The notes beneath the pieces are model-generated. The model was not told the origin of the DNA and did not search any database. It worked only from the letters and a program-made list of their open reading frames with translations. This document shows, piece after piece, positions 1 to 7,632 of a stretch of DNA of 64,000 bases. The first letter of the stretch is position 1. Every line of letters begins with the position of its first letter. The stretch comes from Chitinophagales bacterium (lineage in GTDB: Bacteria > Bacteroidota > Bacteroidia > Chitinophagales > Chitinophagaceae). The DNA lies in assembly GCA_020636575.1 (NCBI GenBank), contig JACJXP010000001.1, positions 1,054,001 to 1,118,000 of the forward strand. The letters run 5' to 3'. The translations under genes were made by a program, and so were the position numbers.

Positions 1-221
1 GGAACTGCTTTGCTGCCAATTACAGCAGCTAAAGCTGCGCTTGGAGTAAGCGCCTTCATAAAGGCTGCATTTGGTTTGCGGGCTGATTTCTTTTTAGCGG
101 GTTTTTTCTTAGCTGCTTTTTTAGGGGCAGCTTTCTTAGCGGCCTTTTTTACGGCCTTCTTGGCGGGCTTTTTTGCTGCCTTTTTTGCAGCTTTTTTGGC
201 GGGTTTTTTCTTTGTTGCCAT
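1..221 (-). CDS. SWIB/MDM2-domain protein with histone H1-like Lys/Ala tail (3' part outside window)
   Basis: Reading leftwards from the ATG at 221, the first ~50 residues are a low-complexity Lys/Ala/Pro tail made of KKAAKK and KKPAKK units, like histone H1 C-termini. It then enters a segment containing FMKALTPSAALAAVIGSKAV, which matches the opening of SWIB/MDM2 domains (typically LxPSxxLAxVVG). The gene runs off the window edge, so only 73 codons are visible and the rest of the SWIB fold cannot be checked. Such proteins occur in Bacteroidota and Chlamydiae, and the basic tail suggests a nucleoid or DNA-associated role, but the function is not established. The opposite strand shows an Ala/Phe-rich open frame that is only the antisense of the tail. 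Confidence 0.8.
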   Translation of the reverse strand, partial: MATKKKPAKKAAKKAAKKPAKKAVKKAAKKAAPKKAAKKKPAKKKSARKPNAAFMKALTPSAALAAVIGSKAV

Positions 222-553
222 TTGATTTTAATTTAGAATGTTAACGGGTATTCTTTTTTACCAATGTCAAATATAGAGTATTTTAATACATAGGAGCATG
301 ATGAATATTTTTTTATTCAACCTTTTATTTTCATTGGGGAAATGGGGTTAAAAACAAGGGTTTAAAAATGTACATTTTCATGTCAAAAGCAGGTGCCTGA
401 AACTGCCTTTTTTATCCATTAACAAAGGATATCTTAGTTTAATAAGAGAAAAAAACATAGAATTTTAGGCAACCGATTGCATGCTTTTTCCTCTGAAATT
501 TATTCTATTTTCATTGGGACGGCACGGAATAAATACATGAGTCAGCTTGTTTT
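222..553. other. Intergenic region between divergent SWIB and kinase genes
   Basis: 332 AT-rich bases hold the divergent promoters. On the minus strand a TATATTTG box lies 47 bp before the SWIB start. On the plus strand no exact TAnnTTTG box was found before the kinase. A 13-base word, TATTTTCATTGGG, occurs twice in the same orientation at 326-338 and 506-518, exactly 180 bases apart. A weak hairpin (GCAG/CTGC followed by a T-run) lies near 390-412. No open frame or RNA gene was recognised. Confidence 0.5.
268..275 (-). promoter_or_regulatory. Candidate -7 box for the SWIB gene
   Basis: TATATTTG on the minus strand fits the Bacteroidota housekeeping -7 element TAnnTTTG. It lies 47 bp upstream of the ATG at 221. 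No clear TTG -33 element is present at the expected spacing, so support rests on the -7 box alone. Confidence 0.4.
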
Positions 554-1588
554 ATGAAGGAAAGCATACTACAATATTTTGGATTTTCAGGGGGAACAGC
601 AGTTGTAATCCCTATACAACAGGGGTTGATCAATCATACCTGGAAGGTAACGGCAGGTAACGAACATTTCATTCTTCAGCGGGTAAACGAGAAGGTGTTT
701 CAGCATCCTTTTGACATTGCACATAACACTTCCTTTATAGGAGAACACCTGGCTGTCCATCATCCGGATTATTACTTTGTAAATGCTCTTCCTCCAAAAA
801 ACAGCCCTGTAATGCTGCATGATAAGGAAGAAGGGTACTTCCGCCTTTTACCATTCGTTAGAGGTTCACATGCCAAAACCGTAGCAGCTACCCCTGAGCA
901 AGCCTACGAGGCTGCATTACAGTTTGGTCGATTTACAGCGGTATGCAAGGGTTTGGATTGCAGCAAACTAAAGATTACTATCCCGTCTTTTCACAACTTG
1001 TCGTTATACCATAAGAAATACCGGGATGCTGTAGTTAACGGGGAGCCATCCAGGATAAAAGAAGCATCAGATCTCACAAAACAATTAAATGAGTGGTCAT
1101 TCATTGTAGATGAGTATGAAAAAATATGCGAGGATCCTGAATTCCGGCAACGGGTAACTCATCATGATACCAAGATCAGCAATGTACTTTTCAATGAAGA
1201 CGATAAGGGTATTTGTGTGATAGATCTGGATACGGTAATGCCCGGTTATTTTATCAGCGATGCCGGGGATATGTTGCGTACCTGCCTTTCGCCTGTGAGT
1301 GAAGAGGAAACAGATCTTCAGCAGGTCGAAGTAAGAAATGATTATTATACCGCCATCAGGGATGGCTATATGAAAGAAATGCATCCGCATCTTAGCAAAA
1401 TCGAAGAAGAGCATTTCTTTTTTTCAGGCTTATTTATGACTTATATGCAGGCTATCCGCTTTTTAACGGATCATTTGAGTAATGATGTTTACTATGGAGC
1501 GGCTTACCCCGGACATAATTTTAACAGGGCAAAAAACCAGGTTATGCTATTAAGGCTGATGCTCGAGAAAGAAAGTATATTGAAATAA
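554..1588 (+). CDS. Aminoglycoside phosphotransferase-family sugar kinase (NahK-like)
   Basis: This 344-residue cytoplasmic protein has the kinase-like fold of the phosphotransferase enzyme family (PF01636 type). Visible motifs are the catalytic loop HHDTKISNVLF with the presumed base D205, and the metal-binding segment VIDLDTVMPG (D224/D226). These resemble N-acetylhexosamine 1-kinase and its relatives, which phosphorylate the anomeric carbon of hexosamines, so an anomeric sugar kinase role is plausible. The substrate cannot be read from sequence; a choline or homoserine kinase-like activity is an alternative. The ATG at 554 gives the full N-lobe. An unrelated AT-rich gene follows 14 bp after the stop. 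Confidence 0.75.
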   Translation: MKESILQYFGFSGGTAVVIPIQQGLINHTWKVTAGNEHFILQRVNEKVFQHPFDIAHNTSFIGEHLAVHHPDYYFVNALPPKNSPVMLHDKEEGYFRLLPFVRGSHAKTVAATPEQAYEAALQFGRFTAVCKGLDCSKLKITIPSFHNLSLYHKKYRDAVVNGEPSRIKEASDLTKQLNEWSFIVDEYEKICEDPEFRQRVTHHDTKISNVLFNEDDKGICVIDLDTVMPGYFISDAGDMLRTCLSPVSEEETDLQQVEVRNDYYTAIRDGYMKEMHPHLSKIEEEHFFFSGLFMTYMQAIRFLTDHLSNDVYYGAAYPGHNFNRAKNQVMLLRLMLEKESILK

Positions 1589-1602
1589 TTCTTTTTAGGA
1601 GC

Positions 1603-2244
1603 ATGAGAAAAATTTGCATATCAGTTTTGTCGTTATTCCTTGGGTTAAGCTTAAGGTGCCAAGATTTTAATAATATAAGCAGGTATATATTAGAAATAAG
1701 TTACTCGACAAAAGAATTTAAAAAAGTTCAATTTTGTTATTTATTTGAAGAAACAAATCCTTTAAATGAATTAACTAATAAGTTACTTGTAGGAGAAAAA
1801 TCGTATAAGATTAACTATATATTTAAGCCTAGTTCACCTGTGGCATATTTTTTATGTTGTGAAAAGCAAAGCTTGAATTGGGATCAATTTGATATCAAAT
1901 CAATAAAAAGTGAATTTACTCCTGAATGGGAAAAAAAGTATTCAGATCTATTTGAAGTAAACTATGAGTTATATGGGGGAAACCTAAAACTCCATGTTAT
2001 TAAGGCGTATACTTTACATAAAAAGAAAAGTAAAAATTATAAAATAAGGTTTTATAAGATTCTTAATAATGGGTTTTGTTATTGTACCCCATATGCTACA
2101 ACAGCAAATACTTCAATTGAAAATGTTGTGCAACTAAAAAATAAACTTGAATATTCGAAATTGTCTAAAGAGGAGAAAAAAGTTTTTTCAAAATACTTGG
2201 ATACTATATTGTCAAGCCCGTTAATATCCCCGTCTCTTTATTGA
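1603..2244 (+). CDS. Hypothetical secreted protein, AT-rich
   Basis: No family was recognised for this 213-residue product. The N-terminus (MRKICISVLSLFLGLSLRCQ) is a plausible signal peptide; the Cys is preceded by Arg, so it is not a normal lipobox. The rest is rich in Lys, Tyr and Asn with no membrane segments. Base composition is visibly more AT-rich than the flanking kinase and oxidoreductase genes, as for the orphan at 3802-4878, which suggests fast evolution or separate acquisition. It starts 14 bp after the kinase stop and may be read through from it. Confidence 0.55.
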   Translation: MRKICISVLSLFLGLSLRCQDFNNISRYILEISYSTKEFKKVQFCYLFEETNPLNELTNKLLVGEKSYKINYIFKPSSPVAYFLCCEKQSLNWDQFDIKSIKSEFTPEWEKKYSDLFEVNYELYGGNLKLHVIKAYTLHKKKSKNYKIRFYKILNNGFCYCTPYATTANTSIENVVQLKNKLEYSKLSKEEKKVFSKYLDTILSSPLISPSLY

Positions 2245-2424
2245 TAAGGAGTATAAGTTTTATTTGTAATCAAAAGCCGAAAGCTATTTGGGTTACATGC
2301 CAAAGTATCCATTAGATATATCTTTCAATTATGCGTATTCCTAAAAATTTGTAAACTGATACTAAAAATTTTTAAGGGATTAACTGTATTTTCAGGATAA
2401 TACTGAAACTTTAAATTCTAGCTT

Positions 2425-3744
2425 ATGAATAAAAAACAAGAACAGGCTGCCAGCCGCAGACAATTCATTAAACAGTCTGCTATTGCCACCGTAGGGTTTT
2501 TAATAGTTCCCCGTTTTGTTTTAGGAGGTATTAAGCCGGATGGAACCAAATACATTCCCCCCAGTGACCTGATTAATCTTGGATATATAGGTGCTGGCAA
2601 GCAGGGAAATATTCTTGCAAGAAGTTTTTTAGGCACAAGAGAGGTCAGGATCGTTGCTGTTAGTGAAGTTTATAGTGCAAAGACTGCACAGTTTATCAAT
2701 CGTATAAAAGAGTATTATACACAAAACAGTGATGCGGGAACGTATAGTGAAATAACCGCCTTCAATGATTTCAGAGATATGCTTGGCAGAAAAGATGTGG
2801 ATGCCGTGATAATTGCCACTCCTGATCATTGGCATGCTGTGCCGGCGGTTTTAGCTGCTAAAGCCGGGAAGGATATCTATTGCGAAAAACCTTTGTCATT
2901 AACAGTGAAAGAAGGAAGGGCTATGGTGGATGCCACAAGGAGAAACAACCGGGTATTTCAGACAGGTAGTATGCAGCGCTCCTGGAAAGAGTTTCGGCAG
3001 GCTGTTGAATTGGTGCGTAATGGATATATAGGTGATATAAAAGAAGTAAAAGTGAATGTAGGTGCACCGCCGGTTGCCTATAATTTACCTGAAGAACCCC
3101 TACCGGAAGGATTAGACTGGAAAATGTGGCTGGGGCCAAATGAGTACAAACATTTTAATAGTGAATTGGCGCCGCCCATTACAAAGGACATTTATCCCAA
3201 TTGGCGTTTATATAAAGAATTTGGTGGTGGAATGGTAACTGATTGGGGCGCTCATATGTTCGACATAGCCCAATGGGCTTTGGGTATGGATAATTCAGGA
3301 CCGGTGAAAGTTTTTCCGCCGGGTACGGAGGGGCATTCCGTTCTGACTTTTTATTATGCCAACGGTATTAAAATGACACATGAAAAATGGGAATGGAGCA
3401 ATGCCGTCTATTTTATCGGGACTGAAGGAGAAATAAAAGTTGGCCGGGGAAAATTGGAAACCAACCCTGCTTCATTGGCAACCAAAGTAATTGGCAACAA
3501 TGAAAAACATGTTTATCACAGCGAAGATCATTATAAAGATTTTCTTCAGGCAATACGAAGCAGAACTAAACCTGTATGTGATGTAGAAACAGGCCACCGA
3601 ACTTGTTCTGTATGCAATATTGCCAATATAGCTTATGAAATTAAACGGCCATTAAGGTGGGATCCGGTAAAGGAAAAATTTAAGAAAGATAAAGCAGCAA
3701 ATAAATTACTGGGCCGTAAATTGTTGAATGGGTGGGATATTTAA
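2425..3744 (+). CDS. Tat-exported Gfo/Idh/MocA family oxidoreductase
   Basis: 439 residues. The N-terminus carries a twin-arginine signal (SRRQFIKQSAIATVGF), so it is exported folded, presumably with bound NAD(P). A Rossmann motif GAGKQG (residues 56-61) follows, then the family EKP motif (residues 154-156, with the conserved Lys) and a GAHMFDIAQW segment typical of the catalytic C-terminal half. Bacteroidota carry many Tat-exported paralogues of this family, some acting as GH109-type glycosidases or 3-keto-sugar oxidoreductases; the substrate here is unknown. 180 bp without a gene precede it, including the AT palindrome TAAAAATTTTTA at 2363-2374. It may link functionally to the dehydrogenase module in the PUL, but this is inference. 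Confidence 0.85.
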   Translation: MNKKQEQAASRRQFIKQSAIATVGFLIVPRFVLGGIKPDGTKYIPPSDLINLGYIGAGKQGNILARSFLGTREVRIVAVSEVYSAKTAQFINRIKEYYTQNSDAGTYSEITAFNDFRDMLGRKDVDAVIIATPDHWHAVPAVLAAKAGKDIYCEKPLSLTVKEGRAMVDATRRNNRVFQTGSMQRSWKEFRQAVELVRNGYIGDIKEVKVNVGAPPVAYNLPEEPLPEGLDWKMWLGPNEYKHFNSELAPPITKDIYPNWRLYKEFGGGMVTDWGAHMFDIAQWALGMDNSGPVKVFPPGTEGHSVLTFYYANGIKMTHEKWEWSNAVYFIGTEGEIKVGRGKLETNPASLATKVIGNNEKHVYHSEDHYKDFLQAIRSRTKPVCDVETGHRTCSVCNIANIAYEIKRPLRWDPVKEKFKKDKAANKLLGRKLLNGWDI

Positions 3745-3801
3745 AGGCTGTAAATTTTTCAAATAAGAGACCTGGTAATTAAGCAAAGCCGATAAAATGC
3801 T

Positions 3802-4878
3802 ATGAAGTTTTTAGGGGTTTATATAGCACTTTGTATAGTTAACTTTAAAACTCATGCCCAACCTGAGCAATCTATTTTTAGTTTTGAAGTTATCTATATG
3901 GACGGGTTGTTGATGCCGGATTCAAGTATGCAAGAAAACAGTATTTCATTTGTTAGAGATGAAAAGATTTTGCCGATTGAAAACAAAAGAATTATAACGG
4001 AAAAATATTTTGATAAGAATGGGTACCTGTTGAAAATGATTAATATTGATTCTTCGCTTTTATATGGAAAGGAAATAATCAATGTTTTAAGATCGCTAGA
4101 TGGTTCTATAAATGTTACTTGGATTATTAGCCATGACGATTTTATTCGAGTTAATGAGGAGCACATTGATATCTTTTGGAGAAAATATTTTTTTTATAAA
4201 GATTCCTTGAAAACTAAAGAACAAAAAGAGATGGTTGTTTCAAGTTATTTGAAATGGACGATAGATTCAAGTATTCATTATAAGACATTCTTCAATGATA
4301 AACCAATTGATTCTGGGGTCGAAAGAACAATTTTTACCAAATACGATCCTTCAGAGATGGCGAAATGCAATACTGAAGTCAAAGAAATAAATGCCAATGC
4401 TTTAGATTCTACAATTACCTGCATTTATGACTCAATAAAAGAAAGTTTTTCTCGAAATATTTTTTCTTTCAATAAAGGAATGCTCAAAAAAAGAGTCTGG
4501 GAGTATTATAAAGAAGGGAAGTTGGAAATAGAGAATAGTACATCCTATTATTACGATGACTTAAATAGAATTTCCACCGAAGTGTCAGAAGACTTTAGTG
4601 GAAGAGTATATCAAAGAAAAAAATATCAATATTCTTTCAAGGATAATTATGAGTATATAGTTGAAAAGTATCCTGTAGCGAGTAACGATACTGTAATAGA
4701 AAAATATGACAAATATGATAGGGTATTAGAGAAAAGTAAGCAGGTGTTTTGGCGGGGTAGCTTTAAACAACTAAAAGTTAAATATATCTATAACGAAGAT
4801 GGCTTGGTGAACATTATTAAAACTCATCATGGCGATACATTAATACTGGAACAAAAAAAGGAATACAAAAAATTCTAG
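3802..4878 (+). CDS. Hypothetical secreted protein with YD-like repeats
   Basis: 358 residues with a signal peptide ending near THAQPEQ. The C-terminal third contains short units such as YYYDDLNRIS, YDKYDRVLEK and YIYNEDGLVN, resembling the tyrosine/aspartate (YD/RHS-like) strands of extracellular beta-rich proteins. No catalytic motif is seen. The gene is clearly more AT-rich than the oxidoreductase before it and lies 57 bp after its stop. Function unknown; it could be one of the fast-evolving surface or periplasmic orphans common in this phylum. Confidence 0.6.
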   Translation: MKFLGVYIALCIVNFKTHAQPEQSIFSFEVIYMDGLLMPDSSMQENSISFVRDEKILPIENKRIITEKYFDKNGYLLKMINIDSSLLYGKEIINVLRSLDGSINVTWIISHDDFIRVNEEHIDIFWRKYFFYKDSLKTKEQKEMVVSSYLKWTIDSSIHYKTFFNDKPIDSGVERTIFTKYDPSEMAKCNTEVKEINANALDSTITCIYDSIKESFSRNIFSFNKGMLKKRVWEYYKEGKLEIENSTSYYYDDLNRISTEVSEDFSGRVYQRKKYQYSFKDNYEYIVEKYPVASNDTVIEKYDKYDRVLEKSKQVFWRGSFKQLKVKYIYNEDGLVNIIKTHHGDTLILEQKKEYKKF

Positions 4879-4990
4879 TAGTTAAAGGGTTTGATAGCAA
4901 AACTATTAGTTAATAACAGTTGCTCAGCAGTTCTAGATGGCAAACAAAAAAGCAGCTACAATATATTTCTTGTAACTGCTTAGTTTTTAG

Positions 4991-5064
4991 CTCCCCCTGT
5001 TGGACTTGAACCAACGACCCTCTGATTAACAGTCAGATGCTCTAACCAACTGAGCTAAGGAGGA
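4991..5064 (-). tRNA. tRNA-Asn (GTT)
   Basis: The minus strand folds into a full 74-nt cloverleaf. The 7-bp acceptor is TCCTCCT/AGGGGGA with one T-G wobble and discriminator G. The D arm is GCTC...GAGC, the anticodon stem TCTGA/TCAGA encloses loop CTGTTAA (anticodon GTT), and the T arm is GTTGG TTCAAGT CCAAC. CCA is not encoded. A good TTG/TAnnTTTG promoter lies just upstream. Confidence 0.97.
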
Positions 5065-5087
5065 ATACACACCCCGTTAAGGGGCAG

Positions 5088-5116
5088 CAAAAATAGTGAT
5101 TTTGTCTATGAAACAA
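5088..5116 (-). promoter_or_regulatory. Promoter of tRNA-Asn
   Basis: On the minus strand a TTG (5116-5114) is followed after 18 bases by TATTTTTG (5095-5088), an exact match to the Bacteroidota -33/-7 pattern. The predicted start gives a leader of about 20 nt before the mature tRNA 5' end at 5064. This is one of the best promoters in the window. Confidence 0.65.
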
Positions 5117-5134
5117 GCTATTCAAAGCTGATTT

Positions 5135-5497
5135 TTAGCGGAAAATGTTCCAGAATCCGCCCGTTTCCTCCACCCCCACAAATACACCTTCTTCTCTTAT
5201 TTCCAACGGCCAGTGTTTCAGGAAATAGCCTTCGCCACTGCTGTTTCGCCCTGTTTTCATGTCATACTTGTACCGGTGCAGAGGGCATACCACATTACCT
5301 AATGCATCAATAAACCCGCCAGCCATCACACCCCCGGCATGGGGGCATTTGTAGGCGAAGGCATAAGCCTGCTCATTATGGCGGCCTATGCATATCTTTT
5401 TGCCCTTGATCTCTACTACAGCAATATTATTGTCAGCGAAATCCAGTTCGTTGATGTGGTCTGCAATTTTATGCCAGTTTATTTTTTTGTCGCTCAT
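5135..5497 (-). CDS. Rieske [2Fe-2S] ferredoxin-like protein
   Basis: A 120-residue soluble Rieske protein. The cluster ligands are visible as CPH (C51, H53) in KCPHAGG and CPLH (C71, H74), separated by 17 residues as in NirD and dioxygenase ferredoxins. There is no signal peptide or membrane anchor, so it is cytoplasmic and unlike bc1-type Rieske proteins. It starts 5 bp after the hflX stop and is surely co-transcribed with it. A partner oxygenase or reductase is not in the window, so its redox role is unknown. Confidence 0.88.
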   Translation of the reverse strand: MSDKKINWHKIADHINELDFADNNIAVVEIKGKKICIGRHNEQAYAFAYKCPHAGGVMAGGFIDALGNVVCPLHRYKYDMKTGRNSSGEGYFLKHWPLEIREEGVFVGVEETGGFWNIFR

Positions 5498-5502
5498 TGG
5501 TT

Positions 5503-6693
5503 CTAATAAAGAAATTCGGTTTTATAAGGATAGCGGATACGGTATAAGGCTTTTACTTTTTGTAAAATGGTCTGGCGTAAATTATCAAGGTTCCTTTTTT
5601 CTGTAGCAGATATAAAGACTGCATTTCCATCAGTTTCTCTTTGCCAACGTTCATGAAGGTCGTTTAAGATCTCCTTTTTGGTGTCATCCTCCAGCCATTC
5701 ATCAAATGTTCTTTCTTCATAAAGATCCATCTTATTGAAAATGGTAAGCATCGGCTTGTCTGCGGCATTCAATTCCTGCAGGGTGTTGTTGACTACCGCC
5801 ATCTGATCCTCGTAATTAGGATGGGATATATCTACTACATGCAGGATGATGTCTGCTTCTCTTACCTCATCAAGAGTACTCTTAAAACTTTCTACCAGGT
5901 GATGGGGTAACTTACGGATGAAACCAACCGTGTCACTCAATAGAAAGGGTGTATTCTCAAATACAACTTTACTTGTTGTAGTATCAAGCGTGGCAAATAG
6001 TTTGTTTTCAGCAAACACTTTACGTTTGGTAAGCAAGTTCATAATAGTGGATTTGCCAACGTTGGTATAACCAGCCAGCGCCACTCTTATGTATTCGCTT
6101 CTGTCTTTTCTTTGTGTATAAGCTTGTTTATCAATTTCGGCTAACCGTTTACGTAACAGGGATATCTTATCCCTTACGATACGCCGGTCAGTTTCTATTT
6201 CTGTTTCACCCGGACCACGGGTGCCGATACCACCTCCCAAACGTTCCAGGTGTTTCCACATTCCACGAAGCCGTGGTAATATGTATTGATACTGTGCCAA
6301 CTCCACCTGTGCTTTAGCTTGTGCAGTTTTAGCTCTGTGAGCAAAAATGTCGAGTATAAGGTCACTTCGGTCAATGGTTTTTACATTGAGCACTTTTTCA
6401 ATATTGTTGATCTGTGCTCCTGATAATTCATCATCGAATATGACGACCCGTATATTTTTCCCCTGGATATATTGCCTGATCTCTTCCAGTTTACCTTTAC
6501 CTATAAAAGTGCGGCTGTCGGGGTGTTGTAATTTTTGTGTAAACCTTTTCACCGTCACAGCGCCTGCTGTTTCTGCCAAAAAAGCCAGCTCATCCAGGTA
6601 TTCATTCAATTGCTGTTCGGTTTGATCTTTATGAACAATACCCACCAGCACAGCCCTCTCCTCTTTTTGAATACTATTCTTCTTATCTAACAT
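5503..6693 (-). CDS. hflX: GTPase HflX
   Basis: 396-residue ribosome-associated GTPase that in other bacteria splits or rescues stalled 70S ribosomes. The N-terminal HflX domain ends with the signature GGIGTRGPGETEIETDRR (about residues 153-171), followed by a coiled-coil linker. The G domain has P-loop GYTNVGKST (208-216), DTVG (254-257) and an NKMD motif. Length and motif order are normal. A TACCTTTG -7 box and a strong 10-bp hairpin lie between the preceding gene and the start, so hflX has its own promoter and a structured leader. The Rieske gene follows as a second cistron. Confidence 0.96.
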   Translation of the reverse strand: MLDKKNSIQKEERAVLVGIVHKDQTEQQLNEYLDELAFLAETAGAVTVKRFTQKLQHPDSRTFIGKGKLEEIRQYIQGKNIRVVIFDDELSGAQINNIEKVLNVKTIDRSDLILDIFAHRAKTAQAKAQVELAQYQYILPRLRGMWKHLERLGGGIGTRGPGETEIETDRRIVRDKISLLRKRLAEIDKQAYTQRKDRSEYIRVALAGYTNVGKSTIMNLLTKRKVFAENKLFATLDTTTSKVVFENTPFLLSDTVGFIRKLPHHLVESFKSTLDEVREADIILHVVDISHPNYEDQMAVVNNTLQELNAADKPMLTIFNKMDLYEERTFDEWLEDDTKKEILNDLHERWQRETDGNAVFISATEKRNLDNLRQTILQKVKALYRIRYPYKTEFLY

Positions 6694-6704
6694 ATTATAA
6701 TAAA

Positions 6705-6728
6705 AACTCCCCCGGGTTCGGGGGAGTT
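6705..6728 (-). terminator. 10-bp GC-rich hairpin plus T-run in the hflX leader
   Basis: Perfect inverted repeat AACTCCCCCG/CGGGGGAGTT with a 4-base loop, followed on the minus strand by TTTTTATTAT. By itself it is a textbook intrinsic terminator for the upstream gene. However, it lies just downstream of the -7 box at 6737-6730, so it also forms the very 5' end of the hflX transcript and could act as an attenuator or 5' stabiliser. Confidence 0.75.
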
Positions 6729-6729
6729 A

Positions 6730-6737
6730 CAAAGGTA
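6730..6737 (-). promoter_or_regulatory. Candidate -7 box for hflX
   Basis: TACCTTTG on the minus strand matches TAnnTTTG. It sits 37 bp before the hflX ATG, with the 10-bp hairpin between. No clear TTG is seen at the -33 position. Confidence 0.45.
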
Positions 6738-6748
6738 AAAAAATGCTA

Positions 6749-6762
6749 CGGCCTAAAGGCCG
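6749..6762 (-). terminator. Intrinsic terminator of the beta-barrel gene
   Basis: CGGCC/GGCCG hairpin with a 4-base loop, starting 13 bp after the stop codon of the outer-membrane protein gene and followed on the minus strand, after a 5-base gap, by seven T residues. It precedes the hflX -7 box and so separates the two units. Confidence 0.6.
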
Positions 6763-6775
6763 AAAAAATCTTTTA

Positions 6776-7510
6776 TTATAGTCCGCTTAAAGTGATACCA
6801 ATACTAAACGGCCTTACGTCGGGTCCTTGTCCGTCTTTAAAAAGAGGAGTGAATTGATAACTTCCAAAAAGGCTAAGATGTCCCATTCCGGCACGAACCA
6901 TTCCGGAAAGCCTTGTTTTATTAAAGAATCTTGTACTGTTTTCTTTGCTTACATAATCATTGATCGTTTTGTTCTCACTGTTTTGTAATGTGGCATTGCG
7001 GGTATGAGCATTGATCATAGCACCAACCTTAACGCCGATGGCCAGTTTTAAACCTTTTCCCGTATAAGGATCGGCAGAGTATCTGAATTCAACAGGTGCT
7101 TCAAGATATACAGTGGCTAGTTTTGTTTTCTTGAAATGATTGGTGTCTGATCTATCTGTAAAATAAATGGATGGGGTACTGTTTTTGATACCTAGATCTG
7201 TATTCTTTACAATAAAATGGTCAGAGGCGATACCGGGCCCAAAAGCCATACTCAGGTTTGGATTGGTCTTAAAAGGGAAATCGAACATGAAATAGAAATT
7301 GAAACTTTTGGAGATCCCCTTCTTGTTGTTATTGATAGTGTCCGGGATATTACTCCAGCCCAGGTAACCCATCTGGATCATAAAATGGTCGTTGGCACGG
7401 TTGGCCAGGCTTATCTTTTTGTTTTCTTTCTCAGCCGCATCTGGCTTATCCTGTGCATTTACAATTGAAACAACAAGTACAAAGCTGGCTAAGGCGATAA
7501 TTTTCTTCAT
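6776..7510 (-). CDS. Outer-membrane beta-barrel protein
   Basis: 244 residues from the ATG at 7510, chosen because it gives a compact signal peptide (MKKIIALASFVLVVSIVNAQ); an upstream ATG at 7543 would add 11 residues and overlap the promoter box. The mature part alternates hydrophobic and polar strands with many aromatic ends (FNFYFMFDFPF, FGSYQFTPLF) and closes with GITLSGL, as in PorT/OmpW-like barrels annotated 'outer membrane beta-barrel' in Bacteroidota. Specific function is unknown. A TACATTTG box 19 bp upstream and a terminator downstream make it a single-gene unit. Confidence 0.7.
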   Translation of the reverse strand: MKKIIALASFVLVVSIVNAQDKPDAAEKENKKISLANRANDHFMIQMGYLGWSNIPDTINNNKKGISKSFNFYFMFDFPFKTNPNLSMAFGPGIASDHFIVKNTDLGIKNSTPSIYFTDRSDTNHFKKTKLATVYLEAPVEFRYSADPYTGKGLKLAIGVKVGAMINAHTRNATLQNSENKTINDYVSKENSTRFFNKTRLSGMVRAGMGHLSLFGSYQFTPLFKDGQGPDVRPFSIGITLSGL

Positions 7511-7528
7511 AAAAAGTTTAGTAAGAAA

Positions 7529-7536
7529 CAAATGTA
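7529..7536 (-). promoter_or_regulatory. Candidate -7 box for the beta-barrel gene
   Basis: TACATTTG on the minus strand fits TAnnTTTG and lies 18 bp before the ATG at 7510, giving a leader of roughly 14 nt. It supports the shorter start at 7510 over the one at 7543. Confidence 0.45.
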
Positions 7537-7554
7537 TTTTCATTCCCGGTTAAG

Positions 7555-7574
7555 AAAAGGTTAAAGAACCTTTT
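7555..7574 (-). terminator. Hairpin downstream of the CAT tRNA
   Basis: Inverted repeat AAAAGGTT/AACCTTTT with a 4-base loop, about 60 nt past the tRNA 3' end on the minus strand. The T-run is inside and just after the 3' arm. An imperfect larger stem (AAGTGC.CC with GG.GCACTT, 7587-7631) lies between the tRNA and this hairpin. Together they probably end the tRNA transcript. Confidence 0.4.
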
Positions 7575-7632
7575 GATAATTAATGACAAGTGCCCCGTAT
7601 TCCGGAACCTGCCGGAGCATCGGAGCACTTTG

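Noticed and set aside
10..225. Plus-strand open frame rich in Ala and Phe at the window start
   Set aside because: It is the exact antisense of the Lys/Ala-rich tail of the SWIB gene; low-complexity repeats keep the other strand open.
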